Source: Selaginella moellendorffii
Lineage: Eukaryota; Streptophyta; Lycopodiopsida; Selaginellales; Selaginellaceae
Direction: 5' to 3'
DNA length: 37,575 nucleotides
Assembly (NCBI RefSeq): GCF_000143415.4
Contig: NW_003314318.1
Coordinates: 985,882-1,023,456, forward strand
Position 1 is the stretch's first letter. The number at the start of each line of letters is the position of its first letter. Shown here in pieces: positions 1 through 9,556 of this stretch. The notes beneath the pieces were generated by a model. The model did no database searches. It saw only the letters and a program-made list of their open reading frames with translations, and was not told the origin of the DNA. Made by a program: the position numbers and the translations under genes.

Positions 1-577
1 ATCTATATAGATTTGTTAAATTGCCTGATCAATACATTAGTACAAACAAAGAATTGCCTTTATCAATTGGTTAGGGGCTACTCTATCTATCAACCAAACC
101 ATATACATAAAGAAGAAAACTGTATGACAGAGTAAGTGCCATCTTAGTTATATTAATTGATTCAGGAAGTTTATCAAAAAAATTGGGCCAGCAAGAAACA
201 TTTTTTGTCGCATGCTGTCCATGGCTTGTGCCCCAGCACCCAGTCTCCCATATCTGTGCCTACAAATTCAAATGGTAAACACTCACTAGAGAATTAAAAG
301 CAATTGGAAATTGGTCAATTTCCCATGGCACTTTGGCTGTTGGAAAGCCATAGCATACTTGGTGCTCCACTACTCTAGAGTGTTGGTTATAGTGCTCCAC
401 TGCTAATCCAATCCTAGGGAAAGAAGTGAGAACTTTTGCAAAAAAGATGGTTAAGCAAGCACATGTTTTGGAGCTCCTAGGCCTCTATCTCTAGTGTTGG
501 ATGGCTACTAACCACCACAAACATCCCCATGCTCGAGTAGGGTCTTTTGCTTCTCCACAATCCCTAGAGCTCCTGGT
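1..577. other. AT-rich intergenic DNA, no gene seen
   Basis: No convincing open frame or RNA gene was found. A short imperfect direct repeat (tgctccact followed by a/g ct) occurs around 362 and 393. The right edge runs into the transposase relic; no terminal inverted repeat could be recognised by eye. Confidence 0.5.
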
Positions 578-1300
578 TTGAAGTGGAATTGTAAAAATTG
601 CAATACCACAAGATCTTTTAGAATTAATATTTTATTTGCAAATAATTATCTCACATTTGCTCAAATGCTTAGAGTGATGTATTGTTTATGCATTAAAATG
701 CCACAAGATCAAACTTGTATTGAGTGTAGTATTAAAAGTGAGCATACGACAACAAATTAGTACAACTTTTATCGTAATATTTAATTACAATGAGGTAGTT
801 AAAAAATTGGTGGTCAATAAAAAATTGTGGAAATTGATGAAAGTAAGTTTAGTAAGAAAAAATATAATCATGGTAGAAAAGTAGAAGGTTAATGGGTTTT
901 TGGAGGAATTAAAAGTGATTCAGATCCAATGTTTATGGTTTGGGTTGCTATTGCACAAACTTTAATTGATATTTTTTATATATATATATTGAACCAGGTA
1001 AGTTCTATTTCTATTATTATTCTTAACTAATAATTATATTTAATTATTTAGGAAGAATTTATATATAGTGATTGTTGGGCTAGTTATGATTTAGAGTGGT
1101 TGAATCAATTAAACTTCACTCATTATACAGTCAACCACTCCCAAAATTTTGTTAATCCTATGATTGGAGTTCATACAAATTATATTGAATTGACATAGAA
1201 TGCAGTGAAAAGATCCCTTCCTCGCTATGGTACAACAAAAGGATTATACAGCTATTACTTTCAAGAATATATTTGGCCAAAAATATATATTGAAAGAAAG
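578..1300 (+). pseudogene. Broken Merlin/ISXO2-like (IS1595-type) DDE transposase
   Basis: Fragments in order match the ISXO2-like transposase layout. The zinc-ribbon-like N-terminus at 578-760 has W-x-C-x2-C and a following helix. Around 824-850 is a VEIDES-like first catalytic Asp block, followed by a GRKVEG/WVFGG-like stretch (870-910). At about 1050-1080 is IYSDCWASY with the second Asp. HYTVNHSQNFVNP and GVHTNYIE, with the catalytic Glu, follow near 1120-1190, then VKRSLPRYGTTK (1203-1240). The copy is dead. There are in-frame stops at 818-820, 891-893 and 1196-1198 (the last where the family has Trp after the Glu block), an extra A near 842 that shifts the frame, and an AT-rich insertion around 970-1040. 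The Merlin superfamily is the eukaryotic relative of these bacterial insertion sequences, so a Merlin relic is the best call. Confidence 0.82.
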
Positions 1301-1640
1301 GAAATTTCATTTAATATTCTATGTAGTCATATTAAGCTATACAATCAGAATAATGCTGTTATAGTAGAATAAATAGTATATTTTATTTTATACTTTTAAA
1401 TAATTAAAAATAATATACTAGAACAATCTTTAATTTATAGTAATGAAATGGCATGCCTATGTAACCAATAAGTTGGCATGCAAATCTAAATAAGCAAATA
1501 ATGGGGACCTATTTGTGTGGACTTATTTTTATATTGGGGGTCTCTGCCACTAGTCCTCTACCACCTTTATATTACATATTTCATTTCGTGTCGGTTAAAT
1601 TTATTGGGTTTATGAGAGGGATTTAACTAGAACAAAAGGC
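1301..1640. other. AT-rich spacer upstream of the polygalacturonase
   Basis: No coding signal was seen beyond the degraded 3' tail of the transposase. It probably includes the right end of the transposon, but no inverted repeat or target duplication was identified. Confidence 0.4.
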
Positions 1641-1641
1641 A

Positions 1642-1650
1642 TTTATAAAG
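1642..1650 (+). promoter_or_regulatory. Candidate TATA box of the polygalacturonase gene
   Basis: A TTTATAAAG motif lies about 95-170 nt upstream of the two candidate start codons (1744 and 1816). Assigned from sequence and distance only. Confidence 0.35.
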
Positions 1651-1815
1651 TGCGCTTTAAGTGGGGGTTAAGAGGGGCAATTGCAGCCATTGGTGCAGTG
1701 GGGTGGTTGACTGGTGGGGTAGTTTTCATGCCACGACTACTCTATGAAACATTTGAGTTCACTCAATTATACTAGGCCTTATGATAGACACGTAGATGTT
1801 ATCCACAGCCATGAA

Positions 1816-3314
1816 ATGGAACTCTATCATCATCGTATAGATGTGGTCGTGTTCCTCCTCTTTGTCTCTCTCATTTCCTCCAGTGGAGTTCCAATCCCAT
1901 CTCGACCAGTGCAATGCAACGTGAGAGACTATGGAGCTCTTGGCAATGGATCAACGCTCGAAACCTCCTCAATCCAGTCAGCAATCAATGCTTGCCACTC
2001 TCGCAGCAACAAACTCGGCTCCAAGAGTGTCGTCTGGGTTCCTCCAGGCTCCTACCTCACTGGAACACTCTTCCTCAGATCCAACATGACGCTCCACATC
2101 GACCATGGCGCCAAGATCTTGGGAAGCTCCAGGCAGATGGACTATCCTCCCGAGAAGGATCGATGGTATGTGATTCTTGCCGAGGGCGTAGAGAATGTGG
2201 GGATCACTGGCGGTGGTGAGGTCAACGGCCAGAGCTCCAAGTTTGTGGTGAGATATGATCCAAAGAAGAACATCATGACGAGCTGGAATGTCACTGGGAA
2301 CTGCCTAGGCGATGAATGCCGCCCCAGATTGGTGGGATTTCTACGCTCGACCAAGATTCGCGTCTGGAACATCGATCTCCGGCAGCCGGCATACTGGTGG
2401 TAAGAACTACGTTGACTAAACGTTTTACTATAGTTGACTATATTTTGACCATAGTTGACCGAGCTGTGACTTTGCGCAGCTTGCATCTGGTCAACTCGAA
2501 CTTCATACACATCCACGACATCTCAATCTTGGGCGATTTCGACACGCCCAACAACGATGGTATCGACGTAGATGGATCCAACAACACGGTGATCGAGCGC
2601 TGCCGGATTGACACGGGCGACGATGCGATCTGCCCAAAGACGACGTACGGACCGCTCGTCAACCTCACCGTCCGGGACTGCTGGGTACGGACAAAGTCGT
2701 GCGGGGTCAAGCTCGGCAGCGCCACCTTCTTCGACTTCCGCCACCTTCGATTCTCAAACTTGATCATCGTTGATTCGCATCGCGGACTTGGGATCCAGCT
2801 CCGGGACGCCGGGAGTGTCTACGACGTGATCTTCGCCAACATTGTAGTGTCCACTCGATACTATGATCCGTCGTGGTGGGGGAGAGCCGAGCCGATCTAT
2901 GTGACGGTGTGTCCCAGAGACGAATTCACGCTGGTGGGATCGGTCCACTCGATCGAGTTTCGCAACATCACTGCTCGATCCGAGAATGGGATCTTTCTCG
3001 CGGCGTCTGAGAATGGAGCTGTGATTCACAGCGTGAAACTTGTGGACGTGGATTTGAAAATCGAGAGGTGGACGAGCTATAGCGGAGATGGAGGGATGCA
3101 GGACTTTAGACCGGGATGCCAGGGTCTTATCTCCCACGACAAGAGATCGGGAATGTTTGTCCAGAGGGCGCATGGCCTGTCGCTACAGAACGTCAGCTTT
3201 ACGTGGGTGACGAGCAGTGGCGGCGGGGAAGAAGTTCCTATTGAATTTGGTTCCAGGACACCGGAGGACAGTATTTCTCTCGTCAACTTTGCGAACGATT
3301 TCCTGGCTTCATAG
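1816..3314 (+). CDS. Polygalacturonase-like glycoside hydrolase family 28 protein, secreted
   Basis: Two exons, 1816-2399 and 2480-3314, separated by an 80-nt GT-AG intron; the frame closes to about 472 aa. An upstream in-frame ATG at 1744 would add 24 residues. The ATG at 1816 is preferred because it puts a hydrophobic signal peptide (VVVFLLFVSLISS) directly at the N-terminus. The protein is a pectin-lyase-fold beta helix expected to act on pectin in the cell wall. Visible motifs are TPNNDGIDVDGS (canonical NTD block), TGDDAICPK (canonical DD block), SCGVKLGS where classical enzymes have the G-H-G catalytic-site block, and RGLGIQLRD where they have RIK. It resembles the plant subgroup of Arabidopsis At3g57790 (recalled, not searched). 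Loss of the conserved His means hydrolase activity cannot be assumed. Confidence 0.88.
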
Positions 3315-3495
3315 TAACACTCCCAAATCTATTAATAAGTTCGATCGAGCAAGCTTCGACCAAACATCGATGAAAGATCACGCTATAGTTTTAGTCTGCT
3401 GGAAAGAATCTGTCCAAAAAGAACGAGCAAGAACGATCTACACTATCACTACTAGCTAGAGGGTCTCACTCCAAAATCGACCCAAGGAAAGATCA

Positions 3496-5231
3496 TCACC
3501 TGGCAAGCATTTCTAGGCTTCCATCCTCGTCTCCTTCCACCTCGGTCTCGTTCTCTCCAGCGTCGCCCTGCTGCTCTAATAGCCTTCCCATCAGGATCTC
3601 CCTCAAGCTCTCGGACAGAGCTTGCAAAATGTCTGGATGCTCCCGCAAGTACTTCTTTGCGTTCTCCTTCCCGTTGGCAATGTTCTCCGAGTTGTAAGTG
3701 TACCAATTGCCACTCTTTCCCACGAGCCCGTGCTTGAAGCCCAGGTCCAACACCTCTCCTTCTTTTGAGATGCCCCGGCCAAAGTCGATCTCAAACTCGG
3801 CTGTTCTGAATGGTGGCGCGAGCTTGTTCTTGGCAATCTTGACTAGTACTTGAGCGCCTACAGTCTGTGAAATAGCGGTGTTATCTTTGGAAATGACTGG
3901 AAGTAAGATCGTTACCTCGTCTCCTTTCTTGAGTAAGTTTGTTCTCCGAATGTTTAGTCTCACCGATGCATAGAACTTCAATGCGTTTCCACCAGAAGTT
4001 ACTTCTATGGGAGCTCCTCCGAAACCTCCAAAGGAGGCAAGTTTGGATCGGATCTGTAGGAAAAACAAGACCCGTGTCTGAGTGATTTAAGCAATGAATT
4101 TTTGTAGTACCTGGTTTATAAATATCAGAATGGTTTGTGAACGTGATAGAGAATGTGTAAGCTTGCGAAGTGCCTGGCTCATTAGCCGAGCCAGTAACGC
4201 CATATGAGAGTCCCCCATTTCACCTTCTAGCTCCACTCGAGGAACTAGAGCAGCAACCTGCAAAAACGAAGAGTTACACTCTTTCTCAAACTTCAAATGA
4301 CAACTTACACTGTCCACAACCAAAACATCCACTGATCCGCTGCGAACTAGTGTGTCTGCGATTGCGAGGGCGTTCTCTCCACAATCTGGCTGTGCCACGA
4401 GCAGCTCGTCAATGTCAATTCCGATAGCCTCGGCAAGTGACTTGTCTAAGGCATGCTCAGCATCGATAAAAACACACCTTCCTAGAAGTAAAAGAACACA
4501 AAAAGTAACGTAAGTTATTTCACTTCGCGAGAAAGTGGAAAGACCGACCTCCTTGCTTCTGTGCTTCAGCAATAACATGAAGAGCAAGCGTTGTTTTCCC
4601 AGACGCTTCCGGTCCATAGATCTCTACAACACGTCCCTGCGCAAAACAGTAAGCTCCAAAGATGAAAAAAAAATGCTCTCGATCGATCACACCTTGGGAA
4701 GACCTCCCACTCCAAGCGCTACATCGAGAGCGAGCGATCCAGTCGAAACCACTGGAACTTGCTTGGACGTGTTCCTTCCAAGCCACATAACAGCCTCGTC
4801 TCCAAACGAGCTCTTGATTTGAGCGAGTGCCGATTGCAATGCTGCTTCCTTCTCGGAATACTCTGACGCTGGATCGGCAGATGTGGAGTTCTTTTGCTTC
4901 TTCTTTCCTGTCACCAAAGGAAGAACAATTAACTCTTTGTGACAAAAACTAGCTTCCATACCTTTCTTAGCATCACTCGCAAACGAAGCGTAAGCTCCAC
5001 CCAAGCTTCTCAATCCATTCACATTCTTCGTTAGCTGCGTTCCAGAGGCTGTGATCGCGAAAATATGAGAGAAAATCCACTAACCTGGCAAGAAATCTTG
5101 GATTTGCGAGTGTAGCCCCCCAAAACCGCACCGCTGGAGCTCCAAAGAGAGCGCTTGGACACTCTGATCACCGAGCACACCGATTTCACAGCGAAATCCC
5201 GCGAGTAGCGAGCTCCAATGCTCTTCGCCAT
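3496..5231 (-). CDS. Organellar RecA recombinase, probably mitochondrial
   Basis: Eight exons on the minus strand: 5085-5231, 4962-5034, 4693-4907, 4549-4636, 4309-4481, 4111-4257, 3916-4053 and 3496-3864. The introns are 50-67 nt, and the frame closes to 449 aa. This is a bacterial-type RecA that catalyses homologous pairing and strand exchange in organellar DNA. The P-loop GPEASGKTT is at about residues 153-161. FIDAEHALD, the Walker B region [25 protein letters not shown] and [12 protein letters not shown] are all intact. The C-terminus is acidic, as in bacterial RecA. The roughly 75 residues before the core are Arg/Ser-rich and poor in acidic residues, which suggests mitochondrial targeting (RECA3-like); plastid targeting is possible. 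The gene is head-to-head with the pseudouridine synthase. The last intron (3865-3915, 51 nt) has no stop and is a multiple of three, so retention would add 17 residues. Confidence 0.93.
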
Positions 5232-5380
5232 TGCTCTGGAGAGGCACAGCGCGCCGCCACAGCTCGCAACTCTCGCCATTCCTCCTGGATCGCTTAAACC
5301 CTGCGCTAGGGTATACATTTCAAGGTGGCCAATGAGAGCTTGCCATGTGGGCAATGCTTTGCTAATTAGGGTTCTTACCG
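5232..5380. promoter_or_regulatory. Shared bidirectional promoter region, RecA / pseudouridine synthase
   Basis: Only 149 bp separate the two divergent start codons, so both 5' UTRs and promoters must lie here or overlap the opposite gene. An AGGGTATACATT stretch is present (about 5308-5319), but no clear TATA box could be assigned. Confidence 0.5.
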
Positions 5381-6519
5381 ATGGCGCTGTTCCATTATTC
5401 GTGCTTCCCGCGATTGGGGGCAAGCGCCGCCACTCCTTCCTCCGCTTCCTCCTCTCTTCCGTTCTCCAGATCGGCGATTGCCGTGGCAATGGCAGCTCCT
5501 TCGGCGGTGGAATCGCAAGAATGCGGCGAGGCGGCAGCGGCGGCGATCGATCTCTCCAGGTACCCTATTCCAGTGACGCCGCTGACAGGCGCCAAAGAGA
5601 TCGAGTACGAGCGGGCGCTAGTAGCAGAGGCGTCCATGAAATCCGGCCCCGCGATCACGATCGACGACGTCGTGTTCCAAGACGAATGGATTCTCGTCAT
5701 TAACAAGCCTTGTGGAGTCTACTCCGAGCACGTCCTCGTCTCAGTTCCATCGCTCTTGGGAGATTCCTACTCGCCACAGTACCCGATCGAGAGTAAGCAT
5801 TCCTTTTTTATCTAGACGAGAAGCTCACTTTTCATCTTTGTCTTTCGTCCTTTCCGTGAAGAACAGAGAGCCGGGGCTTTTTCCATCTAGCAAATCGACT
5901 AGACAGAGATACCAGTGGGATCATTGTGATTGCCAGAGACAAAGTTGCGGCAGGGAAGCTCACCAACATCTTCAAGAGCCGGGAGCTGCGAAAGTCCTAC
6001 GTTGCGCTTTGCGTCGGGAAAGCTCCCCACTGGAAGAGAGCCGTCATTGAATCGGGGCATGGCAAATCAAGGAGAGGCTGCTGGCGAGTCTACTCCAAGC
6101 ACGACGTAGAGAGGTCTCTGCCGGATGGATCGGTCGTCAAAGACATGTCAACGAAGATAGAAGTCATGCCGAGCTCTCTGGATGAAGCGAAAGACAGCGA
6201 AGAAGATGATGGAGAGCAGCGGATCGTTGTGGAGGCGAAGATGGTCGATCCAGAGCCCGGCACTGGCGACGAAGTTTTCATCCGAGCAGTGCCTCTGACG
6301 GGACGGACTCATCAGATCAGGCTCCACTGCCAGTTTCTGGGACTTCCTCTGGTCGGGGACGTCAAGTATGGTGGCCCGCTACACTGGAACGGGGAGAAGT
6401 GCCAGAGCCATTTCTTACACTCGGAGAGCATAGCGTTCCAACATCCCATGACAGGCGAAGTGGTGGAAGTGATTGCCCCGCATCCATCCTGGGCGGCCTC
6501 CAAGAACCCTAAAGTTTGA
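5381..6519 (+). CDS. RNA pseudouridine synthase, RluA family
   Basis: Two exons, 5381-5792 and 5867-6519, with a 74-nt intron; the frame closes to 354 aa. RluA-type enzymes isomerise specific uridines in rRNA or tRNA. The catalytic block FHLANRLDRDTSG (catalytic Asp about residue 150), the VNKPCGVYSE substrate-pocket strand, VIARDK and PLTGRTHQIRLHCQFLG-type motifs are all visible. The layout matches the plant RNA pseudouridine synthase 1 group (At1g56345-like, from memory). The first 36 residues are Ser/Ala-rich and may be an organelle transit peptide; an internal ATG at residue 37 is an alternative cytosolic start. The splice acceptor at 5866 is preferred over a later one because it restores the conserved FHLANRLD stretch. 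The stop lies 12 nt before the next gene's ATG. Confidence 0.92.
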
Positions 6520-6531
6520 GTTTTGGATAGA

Positions 6532-8753
6532 ATGGAGCTCCGTAGCAGCAGTCCTGAGGCTTCCAGGGAGGCGCTTACGTCGCTCATCACCAGGCGCTAT
6601 AGGATTGCCGGCCCCAATGAGACGGTGCAACTCATGGGCGATTACCTTAAGGTTCGTGGAATGGAGTTTTCGATCAAATCAACGCATTTCTCTTTCTTCT
6701 TCTAGATCCTTCAGCTGGAGGAGCCTCTGAAGAAACTCAGTGTCATTCACGTCGCAGGAACCAAAGGAAAGGTTTGTGTGGAATTTTTTTCCCTCTTTCT
6801 TTTTCTCATTGTAGGGATTCTTTTTTCCACAGGGATCGACTTGTGCTTTCTCCGAGAGCATTTTAAGAGCCTGTGGATACAAGACTGGCCTTTTTACGTC
6901 GCCACACCTCGTGGACGTTCGTGAAAGATTTCGATTCAATGGGTTGGTATGCCTGAATGTCTCTTGCATTTTTTTTTTAATTTTATGATCTTGGAGCTTG
7001 TTCCAGAACTGAAGTGTCGGAAACTCTGTTCCAAGAATATTTCTGGTGGTGCTGGGATCGTCTACAGGTGAGAAAACGCTCAAGATATTGTGAGGCTGAT
7101 TGGTTCTGAGATGATCAGGAAGGATGCAAATCCAACTTGCCTATGCCCTCGTACTTTCGGTTTCTCACATTGCTGGCTTTCAAGATGTTCACTTCAGAAA
7201 AGGTGAACCAAAACATTTTGATCGTCCTGAAACAATCCTCTAAACATGCAGCTGTTTTTCTAGATTGATGTCGCTATTCTGGAAGTTGGTCTCGGTGGTA
7301 AATATGATCCAACAAATGTGGTATGCTGGGGTTGATGCTAGCTACTGAGCTACACGCAATTTTTCTCAGATAGAAACACCGGATGTCTGTGGTATAACCT
7401 CCTTGGGATTTGATCACATGGAAATACTCGGTAAGATTCTGTGTCAATTTGGAAAAACTCTCTGATTTGCATTGTCCGTGGTCGTCCAGGACACACGCTC
7501 CCCGAAATTGCTGGGGAAAAAGCGGGAATCCTCAAGGTATTTACTCCACATTTCGGAACTGTTCTTTCTGAGAATGCCTAGAACCTCACAGCCACGGGTT
7601 TCTGCTTATACTTCGCCTCAACGCGAGGATGCCATGGCCGTCCTCCAAGCACGAGCAGCTGATCTATCGGTAAGATCCATTTTTTCCTTCAAAGCTTTGA
7701 TCTGTGACTCTTTCAGATTCCACTCCAAGTCGTCCATCCTCTAGCAGACACTGGAAACTTGGAACTTGGGCTCAAGGGCGATCACCAGCTTGTAAATGCG
7801 GCTTTGGCAGTGTCACTGTGCAAGCACTGGATCAAGAAAAGGGGGAGCGACGAGGCTATGGGAAATGTAAGCCTCGCATTTCACTGAAACCACCTTAACT
7901 GTTTTCTTGCTTGCATGCATTCTAGGATGATCTCCCTGACGCGTTCAAGACCGGCCTAGCAAGCGCGCAACTGTTAGGCCGTGCTCAGATTGAACGCGAT
8001 CTCGAAAACTTGATGCTATACTTGGATGGTGCGCACAGTCCAGAGAGCATGGAAGTGTGCGGCAACTGGTTCTCAAAGGCTGTAAAGAGTTCTTGCCAAA
8101 AAAATCCAAAGCAGGTACTTCTAGTCGTGTGATCTTCTCTCGCTGATTTGCTTCTACTCGCAGATCATGGTGTTCAACTGCATGCCGGAGAGAGACCCGG
8201 CGATCCTCTTCCCGTCCCTTTTGAACGCGTGTCGCGGCCAAGGTGCTCTTGCGTGATTTCTTGTTTTTGCGTCTCACAGCTTCGTTTTCTAACAGGTGTT
8301 CGTATTGACAAGGCGGTGTTTGTGTCCAACAGTCACGGAACCCCGACATCGGACTTGAAATGGCAGCGATATCTTCAGAAATGCTGGGACAGTCTTCAAT
8401 CACCAGGTTCGTTTTCTTGTCTCAAGCTTCTGCTTGAAGGAACAACCACTGACAACGATGTGAATTTATTGTAGCAGCGGGTAGAGATGAGTTTTGCAAT
8501 CCGGTCGCTACTCAAGAAGAAGGAGAAGCAGTGAGTACGACGGAGTATAGCATGGTGATCCCGTCTCCTGGTGTGGCTTTAAACTTCCTACGGCGACTAG
8601 CGCGAAGCTGTCCTTCATTCTCCGTAAACGTAAGGAGAGATCCATTCGCTCTTTTCTTTCCATCTTTCTAGAAGTGCTGATCTCTTCTTGCAGGTTTTGG
8701 TAACTGGTTCGCTTCATCTGGTTGGAGATGTCTTGAACCTTTTGAAGCGGTAG
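6532..8753 (+). CDS. FPGS: Folylpolyglutamate synthase
   Basis: Fifteen exons: 6532-6651, 6706-6771, 6833-6942, 7007-7067, 7119-7202, 7264-7320, 7370-7430, 7490-7536, 7592-7669, 7717-7866, 7926-8114, 8164-8242, 8296-8406, 8475-8629 and 8694-8753. The total is 475 aa, with every phase closing. The enzyme is a Mur-ligase-family ATPase that adds gamma-linked glutamates to folates. [11 protein letters not shown] (P-loop, about residues 55-65), [58 protein letters not shown] and the C-terminal [11 protein letters not shown] are all present. The model starts directly in the catalytic domain with no transit peptide, so it looks cytosolic unless an upstream exon exists. The intron-3 donor (GG followed by GTTGGT) is weak, but the GTATGC site 4 nt downstream would put a stop in frame. 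Arrangement with the upstream gene is unusually tight. Confidence 0.93.
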
Positions 8754-8782
8754 AATTACCATTCTCTTGGTAAAGAGTTATA

Positions 8783-9361
8783 CTATTTGGAGGGAAATGG
8801 ATCATTGCTGTTCTTCAAGTCACTGACAAGCTTGTCAACCAGCACTCTGGTGACACGATCCATCAGATAAATATGCGAGTAGTGACGAGACTCCATTTCC
8901 CCGGTGCTGGGATTCACTACCCCGCTGACAACCTGGTTGCACAGCGAAAACCTGGTCACGATCTCGTCACTGGGGCCTCACCGCCAACGCCAGAGGGCTT
9001 CGAGCAACATACAAATCCATGCCAAGCATTGCCTTCGCAAAAGAGTAGTGCGTGTCTTGCGAGTAGAATGCGCTTTTTGTAGAAACAGAGGAGATTGGCT
9101 CAAAGGCTTGATGGAACTCTGGCGATAGATGGGACGTTTGTTATTGTCATTGTTGGAGACTAGGAACTTCCCAGCGAGGTAGTCTCGGGCATTCCACATA
9201 GCGGTGATGTTTCCTTCAGTGGAACCCATGGCGAGACAAAACCCCCAGTAAGAGATGCTTGGTGTGGCCACCTCGCATCGAGCATAATAATCTAGAACAG
9301 CACGCATATATTGTGTTTGTGTTTGTATGTAAGCTCCCGGTTTGAAACGGATCTCCAGCAT
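8783..9361 (-). pseudogene. Collapsed PLP-dependent (serine/histidine-type) decarboxylase
   Basis: The minus strand carries an N-terminal block with FKPGAYIQ, AVLDYYAR, YWGFCLAMGSTEGN and ARDYLAGKF (about 9361-9150). In another frame follows FYSQDTHYSFAKAMLGMD (about 9070-9000), matching the ASQESHYSVFKAARM region of plant serine decarboxylases. Directly after this, near 8975, the sequence jumps to what looks like the family C-terminus: DEIVTRFSLCNQVV, a SHIYLMDRVTRVLVDKL helix and a stop at 8783-8785. The whole middle, including the PLP-binding lysine region, is missing and the frame changes. It is therefore an internally deleted pseudogene. It ends 29 nt after the FPGS stop, tail to tail. 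Confidence 0.75.
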
Positions 9362-9556
9362 TGTTTATCTGCTAAAACACTCACAGGTAAAATGTGAAAC
9401 TCGAGCTCCCCTTGCGCTCCTCCGAGTGAAACACAATGAAAAGATTCTCTTGATTATAATCGATTTGGGAATTGGCACGGGGTTAAAATATTTAAAACCT
9501 TTAACACCAGCTTTAGTTTTTTAGGGCTGCATTTTAAGTCTCTGTTTTAGGGCGGC

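Noticed and set aside
2142-3286. Several minus-strand frames over the polygalacturonase
   Set aside because: Shadows of conserved GH28 exons.
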